A DNA stretch of 64,000 nucleotides from Saprospiraceae bacterium (GTDB lineage: Bacteria; Bacteroidota; Bacteroidia; Chitinophagales; Saprospiraceae), in NCBI GenBank assembly GCA_020629615.1, contig JAHDCZ010000004.1, positions 1-64,000 of the forward strand, given 5' to 3'. Shown piece after piece: positions 36,127 to 45,752 of this stretch; the stretch's first letter is position 1; every line of letters begins with the position of its first letter. The translations under genes and the position numbers were made by a program. The notes under the pieces were generated by a model that saw only the letters and a program-made list of their open reading frames with translations, was not told the DNA's origin and did no database searches.

Positions 36127-37018
36127 TTTAAGTCATTTAAAAGAATTAGAGTCAGAGTCCATTTTTATTCTAAGAGAAGTTGCGGCGCAATTCGAAAATT
36201 CTGTCATACTTTTCTCCGGAGGAAAAGATAGTATTTTAATGACCTATCTCGCGGTAAAAGCTTTTTACCCTGCGAAAGTTCCGTTTCAATTGTTACACGT
36301 TGATACTGGTCATAATTTTCAAGAAACCCTTGACTATAGAGACAACCTTGTTAAAGAGTACGGACTCAAATTAAAAGTAGGTTATGTACAGGATGCAATT
36401 GATAATGGATACGTAAAGGAAGAGAGCGGAATTAATGCGAGTAGGAATGGTCTGCAAATCTACACCTTGTTGGATGAGCTAGAAAAAGGAAAATACGACG
36501 CTGCATTAGGCGGAGGAAGAAGGGATGAAGAAAAGGCTCGGGCAAAAGAACGTTTTTTTTCGCATCGGGATGAATTTGGTCAATGGGATCCTAAAAACCA
36601 ACGTCCTGAATTATGGAATATATTTAATGGCAGAAAACAACATGGGGAGCACTTTAGGGTTTTTCCTATTTCAAACTGGACGGAATTAGACGTCTGGCAA
36701 TATTTAGCTCAAGAAAAAGTTCCACTTCCGTCATTATACTTTGCGCATGAAAGGCCAGTTATTGAAAGAGATGGAATTCTTTTAGCGCACTCACCATTTA
36801 TCCCACTTAAAGATTCGGAAAAAGTATTTCAAGAAATGGTGCGTTGTAGAACTATTGGAGATGTCACTTGCACCGGAGTCTGGAAATCCAATGCTAAAAC
36901 AATTGACGAAATCATTCAGGAAGTAGCAACTTCAAGAATGACGGAAAGAGGAGGTCGATCAGATGATAAAAGAAGTGAAACCTCGATGGAGGATCGAAAA
37001 AAAGAAGGATATTTTTAA
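36116..37018 (+). CDS. cysD: Sulfate adenylyltransferase subunit 2 CysD
   Basis: CysD carries the adenylyl transfer site that makes APS from sulfate and ATP, activated by the GTPase CysN. The 300-residue protein has the PP-loop SVILFSGGKDSILMTYLA, LLHVDTGHNFQETLDYRD, GGGRRDEEKARAKERFFS and the C-terminal RGGRSDDKRSETSMEDRK. All are hallmark CysD features. It sits between cysC and cysN, 19 bases before cysN. Confidence 0.96.
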   Translation: MNYSLSHLKELESESIFILREVAAQFENSVILFSGGKDSILMTYLAVKAFYPAKVPFQLLHVDTGHNFQETLDYRDNLVKEYGLKLKVGYVQDAIDNGYVKEESGINASRNGLQIYTLLDELEKGKYDAALGGGRRDEEKARAKERFFSHRDEFGQWDPKNQRPELWNIFNGRKQHGEHFRVFPISNWTELDVWQYLAQEKVPLPSLYFAHERPVIERDGILLAHSPFIPLKDSEKVFQEMVRCRTIGDVTCTGVWKSNAKTIDEIIQEVATSRMTERGGRSDDKRSETSMEDRKKEGYF

Positions 37019-37037
37019 CCTCTACTCTATTTAAAAG

Positions 37038-38303
37038 ATGTCAAATAAAGAACGCGAAACTGAACTCTTAAGATTTACTACTGCAGGTTCTGTAGATGAT
37101 GGAAAATCAACATTAATCGGTCGACTGCTCTACGATAGTAAATCAATTTTCCAAGATCAATATGATCAGATTGAAGCCATAAGTGAAAGGCGAGGAGAAG
37201 AAGGTGTAAATTTGGCTTTGCTTACCGATGGTTTGAAAGCAGAGCGAGAACAAGGAATTACAATTGACGTAGCCTATCGCTACTTTAGCACACCGAAAAG
37301 AAAATTTATTATAGCGGATACCCCTGGACACATTCAATATACTAGAAATATGGTGACGGGTGCTTCAACCGCGAATGTTGCCTTATTACTAGTAGATGCT
37401 AGAAAAGGAGTATCAGAACAAACCAAGCGTCATGCAATAATTGCTTCATTGCTAAAAATTCCGCATGTTGTAGTTTGCATTAACAAGATGGACCTTGTTG
37501 ATTATGAAGAAGAAGCTTACAATAAAATACGTTCAGATTTTAAAGATTTTGCAACCAAGCTTGATGTAACCGATGTGAGTTTTATTCCACTATCCGCTTT
37601 AAAAGGAGACAATGTTGTTGATCGTAGTCAAAACATGGATTGGTACAATGGAACTACATTAATGTACTATTTAGAAAGCGTTCATATTTCAAGTGATCAT
37701 AATTTTATTGACTGTCGGTTTCCTGTTCAATATGTTATAAGACCGTATAGTGATGAATATCATGATTTCAGAGGGTATGCAGGAAGAATTGATGGAGGAG
37801 TGTTTAAAATAGGTGATACTGTTGTTGCATTACCAAGTGGGTTTTCCACAACAATAAAGGCTATTCATAGTTTTGATGGTGAATTGGCAGAAGCGCATCC
37901 CCCTCAATCAGTGACATTTACATTAAATGATGAAATAGACATAAGTAGGGGTGATATGTTGGTGCGTCCAAATAATCAACCAGATTCTAGTCAAAACATT
38001 GAGGTGATGTTATGCTGGTTTGATCATAATAGACCTTTAAAACTAAAAGGTAAATATTCACTTAAGCATACTACCCGTGAGGTTCGGTGCTTGGTTCAAG
38101 AAATTAAATACAAACTAGATATAAATACCTTACATCGTATTCAAGATAATTTTAGCATTGAATCAAATGACATTGCAAGAGTTTCAATACGAACAACCAA
38201 GCCATTATTTGTAGATAAATATTCTAAAAACAGAAATACGGGCAGCATCATACTTGTAGATGAGCAAACAAATAATACCGTGGCTGCGGGAATGATAATT
38301 TAA
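37038..38303 (+). CDS. cysN: Sulfate adenylyltransferase subunit 1 CysN (GTPase)
   Basis: CysN is the GTPase partner of CysD. The 421-residue protein has G1 (AGSVDDGKSTLIGRLL), a G2 region (EREQGITIDVAYRYFST), G3 (DTPGH) and G4 (NKMD). EF-Tu-like beta domains follow (PVQYVIRPYSDEYHDFRGYA). It stops without a fused CysC domain, which matches the separate cysC upstream. The next gene follows after 28 bases and starts a new set of sugar enzymes. Confidence 0.95.
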   Translation: MSNKERETELLRFTTAGSVDDGKSTLIGRLLYDSKSIFQDQYDQIEAISERRGEEGVNLALLTDGLKAEREQGITIDVAYRYFSTPKRKFIIADTPGHIQYTRNMVTGASTANVALLLVDARKGVSEQTKRHAIIASLLKIPHVVVCINKMDLVDYEEEAYNKIRSDFKDFATKLDVTDVSFIPLSALKGDNVVDRSQNMDWYNGTTLMYYLESVHISSDHNFIDCRFPVQYVIRPYSDEYHDFRGYAGRIDGGVFKIGDTVVALPSGFSTTIKAIHSFDGELAEAHPPQSVTFTLNDEIDISRGDMLVRPNNQPDSSQNIEVMLCWFDHNRPLKLKGKYSLKHTTREVRCLVQEIKYKLDINTLHRIQDNFSIESNDIARVSIRTTKPLFVDKYSKNRNTGSIILVDEQTNNTVAAGMII

Positions 38304-38331
38304 TTGAAATACTTTAAGAAAAACATTAGAA

Positions 38332-39615
38332 ATGGATTATAAAATAGCTGTTATTGGCTTAGGTTATGTGGGTCTTCCTTTAGCTGTAGAATTTGGAAAA
38401 AAATATCCAACTGTTGGATTTGATATTAATCAAATTAGGGTCGATGAACTTAACACAGGCATAGACAGTACACTGGAAGTTGAAAATGAAGAGTTGGCAT
38501 CCGTGCTTGCTTCGTCAAATGATTTTGATAACGATGGTCTTTATTTAACAACCAATTTGGAAGAATTAAAACATAGCAATTTTTATATCGTTACTGTTCC
38601 AACACCTACTGATAAAAACAATCGTCCTGTTTTAATACCACTTAAAAAGGCCAGTGAAAGTATTGGCAAGGTATTAAAGAAGGGAGATTACGTAGTATAT
38701 GAATCAACAGTATACCCCGGAGCAACGGAAGAAGAATGCATTCCTGTTTTGGAAGCTTTCTCTGGATTAAAATTCAACGAAGATTTTTTTGTTGGTTATA
38801 GCCCGGAACGAATCAATCCTGGAGATAAAAAACATACTGTAACGAAAATTTTAAAAGTTACCTCAGGCTCAACCAAAGAAGCAGGAGAAGTAATTGATAA
38901 TCTCTATAGTTCAATTATAACAGCTGGCACTTATCTTGCCTCATCGATAAAAGTAGCAGAAGCGGCCAAAGTTATTGAAAATAGTCAGCGAGATATAAAC
39001 ATTGCATTTGTCAATGAGTTATCCAAAATTTTCAATCGCTTAAATATTGATACACTAGAAGTCTTGGAGGCCGCTGGTACCAAATGGAATTTTTTACCAT
39101 TTCGACCGGGGCTAGTTGGGGGACATTGCATTGGTGTTGATCCATACTATCTTGCTCAAAAAGCTCAAGAAGCTGGTTACAATCCTGAGATCATTCTTGC
39201 AGGTCGTCGCCTTAATGATGGGATGGGAGAATATGTTGTGAGTGAAATAGTAAAACTCATGATTCAAAAAGACATCAAAGTTAAAGGTTCAAAAGTATTA
39301 ATGCTTGGTTTTACCTTTAAAGAAAACTGTCCGGACATTCGAAATACAAAAGCGATAGATGTTTACACTGAATTATTATCATACAATCTAAACATAGACT
39401 TGGTGGACCCATGGGCTTCCCCCGAAGAAGTAGAGCATGAATATGGTATTAAACTTATTAATGAAATTCCAGATTCAACTTACGATGCTATTATATTAAC
39501 CGTTGCACATAATGATTTTAAGTCTTTGAACCTAAATGATTTAAAAAACAGAAACAGTGTTATTTATGATGTAAAATGTTTCTTTGATAAAGATAGCGTT
39601 GACGCTAGATTATAA
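38332..39615 (+). CDS. UDP-N-acetylhexosamine 6-dehydrogenase (TviB/WbpA type)
   Basis: The 427-residue protein belongs to the UDP-sugar 6-dehydrogenases but to a different branch from Ugd. Motifs are [68 protein letters not shown] and the catalytic cysteine in [20 protein letters not shown]. TviB and WbpO of Vi-type polysaccharides share this pattern and make UDP-GalNAcA or UDP-GlcNAcA. The next gene is TviC-like, so the pair probably makes UDP-GalNAcA. The product can also feed the WbpB/E/D-like enzymes. The exact substrate cannot be read from sequence. Confidence 0.9.
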   Translation: MDYKIAVIGLGYVGLPLAVEFGKKYPTVGFDINQIRVDELNTGIDSTLEVENEELASVLASSNDFDNDGLYLTTNLEELKHSNFYIVTVPTPTDKNNRPVLIPLKKASESIGKVLKKGDYVVYESTVYPGATEEECIPVLEAFSGLKFNEDFFVGYSPERINPGDKKHTVTKILKVTSGSTKEAGEVIDNLYSSIITAGTYLASSIKVAEAAKVIENSQRDINIAFVNELSKIFNRLNIDTLEVLEAAGTKWNFLPFRPGLVGGHCIGVDPYYLAQKAQEAGYNPEIILAGRRLNDGMGEYVVSEIVKLMIQKDIKVKGSKVLMLGFTFKENCPDIRNTKAIDVYTELLSYNLNIDLVDPWASPEEVEHEYGIKLINEIPDSTYDAIILTVAHNDFKSLNLNDLKNRNSVIYDVKCFFDKDSVDARL

Positions 39616-39629
39616 AATATAACTTTGTC

Positions 39630-40598
39630 TTGAGTCAAGAAAGAAAAAATATTTTAATTACGGGAGGTGCTGGCTTTATTGGATCCAATTTAGCCGAAGT
39701 CCTCCTAGAAGATTCACGGGTTAATAAAATTCGAGTCCTTGATGATTTATCAAACGGATTTATTGATAACATCAAGCTGGAACTAGAACATCCGCGCTTT
39801 GAGTTCATTGAAGGGGATATACGAAACTATGAAACCTGTTTAGAGGCTTGTAAAGGAATGGACTTAATATCTCATCAAGCTGCGCTTGGCTCGGTACCTA
39901 GAAGTTTAAAAGACCCTTTAACAAGTAATGCCGTAAACATTACAGGAACATTAAACATTTTTAGTGCTGCAAAAGAACAAAATATAAAGCGCGTTGTTTT
40001 TGCCGCTTCGTCTTCTACTTATGGAGATAGCGAAACTTTACCTAAGGTTGAAAATAATATTGGACAACCCTTGTCGCCTTATGCCATAACTAAGTATGTA
40101 AACGAATTATACGCAAAGGTTTTTGCTAATAATTATAACTTTAAATTTATTGGCCTAAGGTATTTTAATGTTTTTGGGCCTAAACAAGATCCTCATGGTG
40201 CATATGCTGCGGTAATACCCCTTTTTTTTAAAGCAGCTTTATCCAATATGAATCCAACGATAAACGGTAACGGTTCACATAGTAGGGATTTTACTTATGT
40301 AGAAAACGTAATCGAAGCAAACATTTTAAGTCTTTTTACGAGCAATGAAAAATGCCTTAACCAAATATTCAATGTTGCATGTGGTAAAAGGACCACTATC
40401 CTTGAACTTTGGAAGACAATAAAATCTATAACAAATTCTGAATCGCAAGTTGTGTTTGGCCCGAAACGTAAAGGCGACATTCCGCATAGCTTGGCAGATA
40501 TATCAAAGGCTAAATCAATGTTGAATTACAAGGGAGAAATCAATGTAAACGCTGGTTTAGAAAAGTGTCTTGAGTGGTACAAAATCAAATTTGGATAA
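39630..40598 (+). CDS. UDP-N-acetylhexosamine 4-epimerase (TviC/WbpP type)
   Basis: The 322-residue extended SDR protein has ITGGAGFIGSNLAEVLLED, HQAALGSVPRSLKDPLTSN, the catalytic ASSSTYGDS and SPYAITKYVNELYA, and GLRYFNVFGPKQDPHGAYAA. The SVPRS and GPKQDP segments are typical of TviC, WbpP and WbgU, which prefer N-acetylated UDP-sugars. The start is TTG (MSQERK), the only start codon close to the Rossmann motif. It stands 14 bases after the TviB-type gene. Confidence 0.9.
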   Translation: MSQERKNILITGGAGFIGSNLAEVLLEDSRVNKIRVLDDLSNGFIDNIKLELEHPRFEFIEGDIRNYETCLEACKGMDLISHQAALGSVPRSLKDPLTSNAVNITGTLNIFSAAKEQNIKRVVFAASSSTYGDSETLPKVENNIGQPLSPYAITKYVNELYAKVFANNYNFKFIGLRYFNVFGPKQDPHGAYAAVIPLFFKAALSNMNPTINGNGSHSRDFTYVENVIEANILSLFTSNEKCLNQIFNVACGKRTTILELWKTIKSITNSESQVVFGPKRKGDIPHSLADISKAKSMLNYKGEINVNAGLEKCLEWYKIKFG

Positions 40599-40620
40599 GT
40601 AAAAGAACAACTTTATAAAA

Positions 40621-41199
40621 ATGCAAAAGAAAGATTTTTTTGCTCACGAAACAGCTGTGTTGGATCAAGGGTGCAAGATTGGTGCTGGAACCAAAATATG
40701 GCATTTTAGTCATATTATGTCAAACTGTACCATAGGACAGAAATGCAACATTGGACAAAATGTTGTTGTGTCTCCTGAAGTCATTTTAGGGAATAATGTA
40801 AAGGTACAAAACAACGTATCAATTTATTCTGGAGTTATTTGTGAAGATGATGTTTTTCTGGGACCCTCTATGGTTTTCACCAATGTAATCAATCCAAGAT
40901 CGGCGGTCAATAGAAGAGGGCAATATTCTAAAACCGTCGTAAGAAAAGGAGCTTCAATCGGAGCAAATGCTACAATTGTTTGTGGAAATAATATCGGGCG
41001 CTTTGCTTTCATAGGTGCAGGTGCTGTCATTACCAAAGAAGTAGCTGATTATGCTTTGTTTGTAGGAAACCCTGCCAAGCAAATAGGATGGATGAGTGAA
41101 TTCGGTCATCGATTAGAATTCAATAAAGATAATATAGCGGAATGCCCAGAAAGCAAAGATCGCTACGTCATTAATAATAATATGGTTAAAAAAATATGA
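40621..41199 (+). CDS. WbpD/WlbB-like sugar N-acetyltransferase
   Basis: The 192-residue left-handed beta-helix protein begins FFAHETAVLDQGCKIGAGTKIWHF and has HIMSNCTIGQKCNIGQNVVV, FTNVINPRSAVNRRGQYSKT and GAVITKEVADYALFVGNPAK. These match WbpD and WlbB, which acetylate the 3-amino group of UDP-GlcNAc3NA from acetyl-CoA. Its stop overlaps the start of the WbpB-like gene (ATGA). With the WbpE-like aminotransferase at 32002-33132 it should complete UDP-2,3-diacetamido-glucuronate. Confidence 0.9.
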   Translation: MQKKDFFAHETAVLDQGCKIGAGTKIWHFSHIMSNCTIGQKCNIGQNVVVSPEVILGNNVKVQNNVSIYSGVICEDDVFLGPSMVFTNVINPRSAVNRRGQYSKTVVRKGASIGANATIVCGNNIGRFAFIGAGAVITKEVADYALFVGNPAKQIGWMSEFGHRLEFNKDNIAECPESKDRYVINNNMVKKI

Positions 41200-42095
41200 A
41201 GAATTTCATTTTAATAGGTGCCGCAGGATATATTGCGCCACGACACATGAAGGCGATAAAGGATACTGGCAATAATTTAATTGCCGCTTTAGATCCAAAC
41301 GATTCTGTTGGTATTATAGATAGTTATTTCCCTGAAGCGGATTTCTTTACTGAATTTGAACGTTTTGATAGACATATTGAAAAGTTGCGCCGTAGCGGAA
41401 CTCCTATTGATTATGTAAGCATTTGTAGTCCAAATTATTTACATGATGCTCACATAAGATTCGGTTTAAGAATTGGAGCAGATGTTATATGTGAAAAACC
41501 AATCGTTTTAAATCCTTGGAATATTGATGCGCTCGAAGAACTTGAAAATGAATTTGAAGGGAACATATATAATATTCTTCAATTGCGTCTACACGATAGT
41601 GTAATCAATCTGAGAAATAGAATCATGCAAGCACCTGAAAAGCGACATCAGGTTGAGCTGAAATATTACACTTCAAGAGGCAAATGGTATCACCATAGTT
41701 GGAAAGGAAACATAGGAAAGTCTGGAGGAATAGCAACCAACATTGGTGTTCATTTTTTTGATATGCTCACGTGGATTTTCGGAGATGTTAAGGAAAGCAA
41801 GGTCTTTAGGCATGAAAAGGCAATCGCTTCAGGTGCATTGACTTTAGAAAGAGCAGATGTCAACTGGGTATTAAGTGTTGATTATAATGAAATACCTGAA
41901 CATATTAGAGCCACTGGTGCAAGAACATACAGAGCTATCCATATTGGAGACGAAGAGTTTGAATTTAGTGGAGGGTTTACAGAATTACACACTAAAAGTT
42001 ATCAAGATATTTTAAGTGGTGGTGGATTTAGAATTAGAGAAGCCAAAAAAGCGATCAATATTGTTCATAACATTCGCAATTCATCTGCAATTTAA
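41196..42095 (+). CDS. WbpB/WlbA-like UDP-GlcNAcA 3-dehydrogenase (Gfo/Idh/MocA family)
   Basis: The 299-residue protein has an N-terminal Rossmann fold (FILIGAAGYIAPRHMKAIKD), the CSPNYLHDAHIRFGLR segment, the family EKP motif (ICEKPIVLNPWN) and GGIATNIGVHFFDMLTWIFG with the conserved His. WlbA and WbpB oxidise the 3-hydroxyl of UDP-GlcNAcA. It is shorter at the C-terminus than many Gfo/Idh members but matches the WlbA size. Directly coupled to the acetyltransferase gene by ATGA. Confidence 0.9.
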   Translation: MKNFILIGAAGYIAPRHMKAIKDTGNNLIAALDPNDSVGIIDSYFPEADFFTEFERFDRHIEKLRRSGTPIDYVSICSPNYLHDAHIRFGLRIGADVICEKPIVLNPWNIDALEELENEFEGNIYNILQLRLHDSVINLRNRIMQAPEKRHQVELKYYTSRGKWYHHSWKGNIGKSGGIATNIGVHFFDMLTWIFGDVKESKVFRHEKAIASGALTLERADVNWVLSVDYNEIPEHIRATGARTYRAIHIGDEEFEFSGGFTELHTKSYQDILSGGGFRIREAKKAINIVHNIRNSSAI

Positions 42096-42129
42096 CGTAC
42101 TGCTTTAAAATGATTATTGAAAAAAATCT

Positions 42130-43491
42130 GTGAATTACAGCTCTTTTATTTCTGGGTATTATCGCAAACTTAAATCGAATGCAGCGACTCATTTAGTAAT
42201 TGCAGGTACACTTACAACTACGACTTTATTTATTCTAAATATCTTGTTTGCTAGAATATTTACTAAACATGATTATGGTACTTATAGACAAATTCTATTA
42301 GCTATCCAATTTATCGTTCCATTATTCACATTAGGAATTCCTGAAGGATTTAAATATTTAATAGCCAAAGACAAAGAGGAAACGAATACAATATTTAGTT
42401 CTACACTTAGTCTTTCTCTAGTAATGTTTTTAATTATGGGTATCGGTGGGATATTCGGCTTACTGTCTTGGATTGGCGTTGTATTAAATAATCCAGTAGT
42501 TGGTGAATTGAGTTATACTCTACCCGTTTTTTATATTCTACTCATAATAAACAATGTTTTAAAATATCAAGCAATTAATGATGACAAATCATCTTATGTT
42601 ATAATATCTAATTTTTTTTCAGCATGTGTTCTCGGTATAGGTGGAGGATATATCCTATTAAACTACAACAACTTGCTGGAACGAGATTTATTCTTTTTAT
42701 TTCTCATTGCCCTACTTGGTTTAAATTATTTGTTTTCAGCATTGGTCTTTCTATGGAAACTTGAAATAATTAAACAGTTTAAATTTAAAATTGACCTCAA
42801 TAAGATTAAATCGATTTTACTTTTCGGGATACCTCTTTATTTAGCAGCGTATATTGGTGTCTTCACCCTAAATATTGATAAGCTTATTATTTCTAATCAA
42901 GGAAGTACTGAACTCTTCGCGATTTATGCGGTTGGCGCTGTACAAATTCCGTTTATTGGAATTATAAGTACCGCGGTAACGAATTCGATTTTTCCAAAAA
43001 TGGTTAGTGCCTTAAATAACACTTCTCAAGAAGCAAAAAAGATATGGCTGACTGCAACCTTGAATTCGTCATATGTAATTTACCCTATGATCATCGGATT
43101 ACTTATTTTTTCCAAACCATTAATAATTTTATTTTTCGGTGAATCATATATTGAAGCTGTCCCTGTATTTAGAGCATATTTATTAATTATGATTTGGAGA
43201 AACAACTCTTATGGATCCATTTTAACCGCCCAAGGAAAAACGAAATACATTACAATGTATTCTGGTCTCACACTTATACTGAACGGAATATTATCATTTA
43301 TTTTATTTAAAAAGCTTGGTATCATCGGTGTAGTATATGGCACTTTTCTTTCTGTTTCTTTTATTGCTTTTTTACAACTAGCCCATGAAAATATGCTTCA
43401 AGGTTTTTTTAGAAAGTTCTATTTGAATCCAGCTATTTTTTGTTTGTTATTAACCATTTTTTCTATTTATGGTTATTTGACCTTTGGTTAA
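42130..43491 (+). CDS. Wzx-like oligosaccharide flippase (MOP superfamily)
   Basis: The 453-residue polytopic protein has about 12-14 hydrophobic segments. The N-terminus ([36 protein letters not shown]) is typical of Wzx-like flippases, which move lipid-linked repeat units across the inner membrane. The start is GTG; no earlier or nearer ATG fits. It starts 34 bases after the WbpB-like gene. Confidence 0.85.
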   Translation: MNYSSFISGYYRKLKSNAATHLVIAGTLTTTTLFILNILFARIFTKHDYGTYRQILLAIQFIVPLFTLGIPEGFKYLIAKDKEETNTIFSSTLSLSLVMFLIMGIGGIFGLLSWIGVVLNNPVVGELSYTLPVFYILLIINNVLKYQAINDDKSSYVIISNFFSACVLGIGGGYILLNYNNLLERDLFFLFLIALLGLNYLFSALVFLWKLEIIKQFKFKIDLNKIKSILLFGIPLYLAAYIGVFTLNIDKLIISNQGSTELFAIYAVGAVQIPFIGIISTAVTNSIFPKMVSALNNTSQEAKKIWLTATLNSSYVIYPMIIGLLIFSKPLIILFFGESYIEAVPVFRAYLLIMIWRNNSYGSILTAQGKTKYITMYSGLTLILNGILSFILFKKLGIIGVVYGTFLSVSFIAFLQLAHENMLQGFFRKFYLNPAIFCLLLTIFSIYGYLTFG

Positions 43492-43495
43492 TGTC

Positions 43496-44137
43496 ATGAG
43501 AATTATCATAACTAAAATTCTAAAGAAATTTTTAAGCCTTTTTAAGTTTATTCCATGGGTCAACAGATTTTTTGATCGAAAATATTCCCATATGGGAATA
43601 GGCTTGTATTTTTTAAATTCAATCGTTAAAAGAATTTTTAGAATTAATAAAGGAGATTATCTCGTTCATTTTTCTTCTCGTCTTAATCAAAGTAAAAATG
43701 TAAAAGTTGGAGAAGGTGAAAATAAACATAAGGTCTATCTAAGTTTTGCTTTGTCAGGAGGGTGCTATTATCAAGCATATAATGGAATTGAAATTGGAGC
43801 TGGAAGCATCTGGGCATTCGGATGCAAATTTGTAAGTACGAACCATTCGTTTTCAAATTACACTAAACCGACAAAAGGTGAACCAATTCGACTTGGTAAA
43901 AATGTTTGGCTAGGTTCCAACGTGGTAATTTTACCCGAAGTTCAAATAGGGGATTATGCCGTCATTGGTGCTGGAGCAGTTGTAACTAAAGATATAAAAG
44001 CTTATGAAATAGCCGTTGGCAATCCTGCAAAAGTAATTGCTAAAAGGTGTACAAAATGTTTAGATAAAATTCCTCTAAAATCTAAAGATCCTGTTCATTT
44101 ATGTAAACATCAAACAAAAGAGGAGTACAAAGATTAA
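43496..44137 (+). CDS. Hexapeptide-repeat acetyltransferase
   Basis: The start is put at the ATG giving [12 protein letters not shown]; a TTG 12 bases upstream overlaps the flippase and is less likely. The 213-residue protein has a basic, hydrophobic N-terminus and a left-handed beta-helix C-terminal half ([49 protein letters not shown]). The NHSF segment holds the usual catalytic His region of CysE/NodL-type acetyltransferases. A cysteine-rich tail (RCTKCLDK) is unusual. Its stop overlaps the start of the CysH-like gene by one base (TAATG). Confidence 0.82.
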   Translation: MRIIITKILKKFLSLFKFIPWVNRFFDRKYSHMGIGLYFLNSIVKRIFRINKGDYLVHFSSRLNQSKNVKVGEGENKHKVYLSFALSGGCYYQAYNGIEIGAGSIWAFGCKFVSTNHSFSNYTKPTKGEPIRLGKNVWLGSNVVILPEVQIGDYAVIGAGAVVTKDIKAYEIAVGNPAKVIAKRCTKCLDKIPLKSKDPVHLCKHQTKEEYKD

Positions 44138-44823
44138 TGAAGACGTTTTCTCAAAATATAACTAGAGAGTTAAAGAGAATATCATTCATGATAAATACTT
44201 ATCTCAATGATTCCAAAAAGATATTTGTATCATCCTCATTTCAAACGCATAGTATTCCTTTATTGCATATTTTAAAATCTAATTATAAAGAAATCCCTGT
44301 TTATTTTTTGAATACGGGATTCCATTTTGTAGAGACTTTAGAGTTTAGAGATAAAGTGACCAAGATGCTTGGACTTAATTTAATAAACTTAAATTCTTAT
44401 GTGTCTCGGAATTTGCAAAAAGATTCAAACAACAGATTTCTTTTTGCTTCAGACTCGAATGAATGTTGTTATATCAATAAAGTTCAGCCATTAGAAAAAA
44501 TTCTTTTGGAAAAAGATGTTTGGATTAGTGGCATTCGAGCTGATCAAAATATAAATCGAAAAAATTTAAAAGAAGAAGAAATTACACCTACGGGAACTAA
44601 AAGATATCATCCGATGCTGAATTGGAACAACAAAATGATCTTAGAATACCGCAAGGCATATTCACTTCCTGAACACCCTTTAGAGAAACAAGGAATATTT
44701 AGTGTGGGATGCGAACCATGTACTCGATCATATTTTGAAAATGGCCATTCTAGAAATGGAAGATGGCAGGGGTCTTCTAAAAACGAATGTGGTCTTCACT
44801 TAGATTTAATATCTAAAAAATGA
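44137..44823 (+). CDS. cysH: CysH-family adenylylsulfate reductase (iron-sulfur type)
   Basis: The 228-residue protein has the nucleotide loop FVSSSFQTHSIPLLHIL, PVYFLNTGFHFVETLEFRD, the cysteine pair Cys110-Cys111, the second pair in VGCEPCTR (Cys192, Cys195) and the catalytic cysteine in NECGLH (Cys218). Two cysteine pairs mark the class that holds a 4Fe-4S cluster and usually reduces APS to sulfite. It lies 6 kb from cysCDN, flanked by an acetyltransferase and an epimerase gene, with no sulfite reductase near. Ordinary sulfate assimilation is the default role; a role in sugar chemistry is speculative. Confidence 0.85.
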   Translation: MKTFSQNITRELKRISFMINTYLNDSKKIFVSSSFQTHSIPLLHILKSNYKEIPVYFLNTGFHFVETLEFRDKVTKMLGLNLINLNSYVSRNLQKDSNNRFLFASDSNECCYINKVQPLEKILLEKDVWISGIRADQNINRKNLKEEEITPTGTKRYHPMLNWNNKMILEYRKAYSLPEHPLEKQGIFSVGCEPCTRSYFENGHSRNGRWQGSSKNECGLHLDLISKK

Positions 44824-45743
44824 AAATTCTAGTTACAGGTGGTGCAGGATATTTAGGGAATAGCTTAGTTCATGCGTTAGATCAAACGAGTAATGTTTCT
44901 GAGATCATCGTTTATGACGATTTATCTAAAAAAAATACCGGTATTTTCTTTGGAGGTCCGAAACTTAGTGCAAAAGTAAGATTTGTAACAGGTACAATAC
45001 TTGATTCGCGAAAGCTAAAAAAAGAATTGGAAGGAGTGAATATTGTTTTTCATTTGGCTGCTAAAGTCACTACACCTTTTGCTGATGAAGATCCGCATAC
45101 CTTTGAGCAAATTAATAATTGGGGTACCGCAGAATTGACTTATGCCATTGAAGAAAGTGATGTTTCAAAATTAATCTATTATAGTAGTGTCTCCATTTAT
45201 GGATCTTCCAAAATACCACTGACAGAAAAAGATATCCCTTCACCAATTTCATATTATGCTACTTCTAAGTTACGTGGAGAAAAACACATTCAACGACTAA
45301 AGAGTAAAACTTCTTGTTTCATTTTTCGAATTGGTAATGTATACGGTTTTAATCCCAGTATTCGGTTACAAACCGTAATTAATAAATTTATGTTTGATGC
45401 TAATTTTTATAATCGCTCAACGATTTATGGAAAAGGGACGCAGCGCAGAGCATTTATCAATATAGACAGGCTTACTTCATGTGTTATGGAATCCATAAAC
45501 TCTTCAAGTTCTATCGTTCCTGGCATTTATAATTTAGTGGATTTGAACATAAGCATTTTGGAAATTAAAAATATCATCAATCAACTTTATCCTAAGCTTG
45601 AATTGAACTTCCTTAACCAACATATTGATTATAACGATTTGGTTGTTGCTCCTAATCGTTTGTTCAATTCATTTTTAAAATCTTCTGATATGAATTTATT
45701 AAATGACCTAGAAGTCTTTAAATCCAAATTTTCTAATACCTAA
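44820..45743 (+). CDS. NAD-dependent epimerase/dehydratase (extended SDR)
   Basis: The 307-residue protein begins MKILVTGGAGYLGNSLVHAL and has IVFHLAAKVTTPFADEDP, the catalytic YYSSVSIYGSSK and SYYATSKLRGEKH, and FRIGNVYGFNP. This is the pattern of sugar-nucleotide epimerases, dehydratases and reductases. The substrate cannot be read from sequence. Its ATG overlaps the cysH stop (ATGA). Confidence 0.85.
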   Translation: MKILVTGGAGYLGNSLVHALDQTSNVSEIIVYDDLSKKNTGIFFGGPKLSAKVRFVTGTILDSRKLKKELEGVNIVFHLAAKVTTPFADEDPHTFEQINNWGTAELTYAIEESDVSKLIYYSSVSIYGSSKIPLTEKDIPSPISYYATSKLRGEKHIQRLKSKTSCFIFRIGNVYGFNPSIRLQTVINKFMFDANFYNRSTIYGKGTQRRAFINIDRLTSCVMESINSSSSIVPGIYNLVDLNISILEIKNIINQLYPKLELNFLNQHIDYNDLVVAPNRLFNSFLKSSDMNLLNDLEVFKSKFSNT

Positions 45744-45752
45744 TAATCTTAA

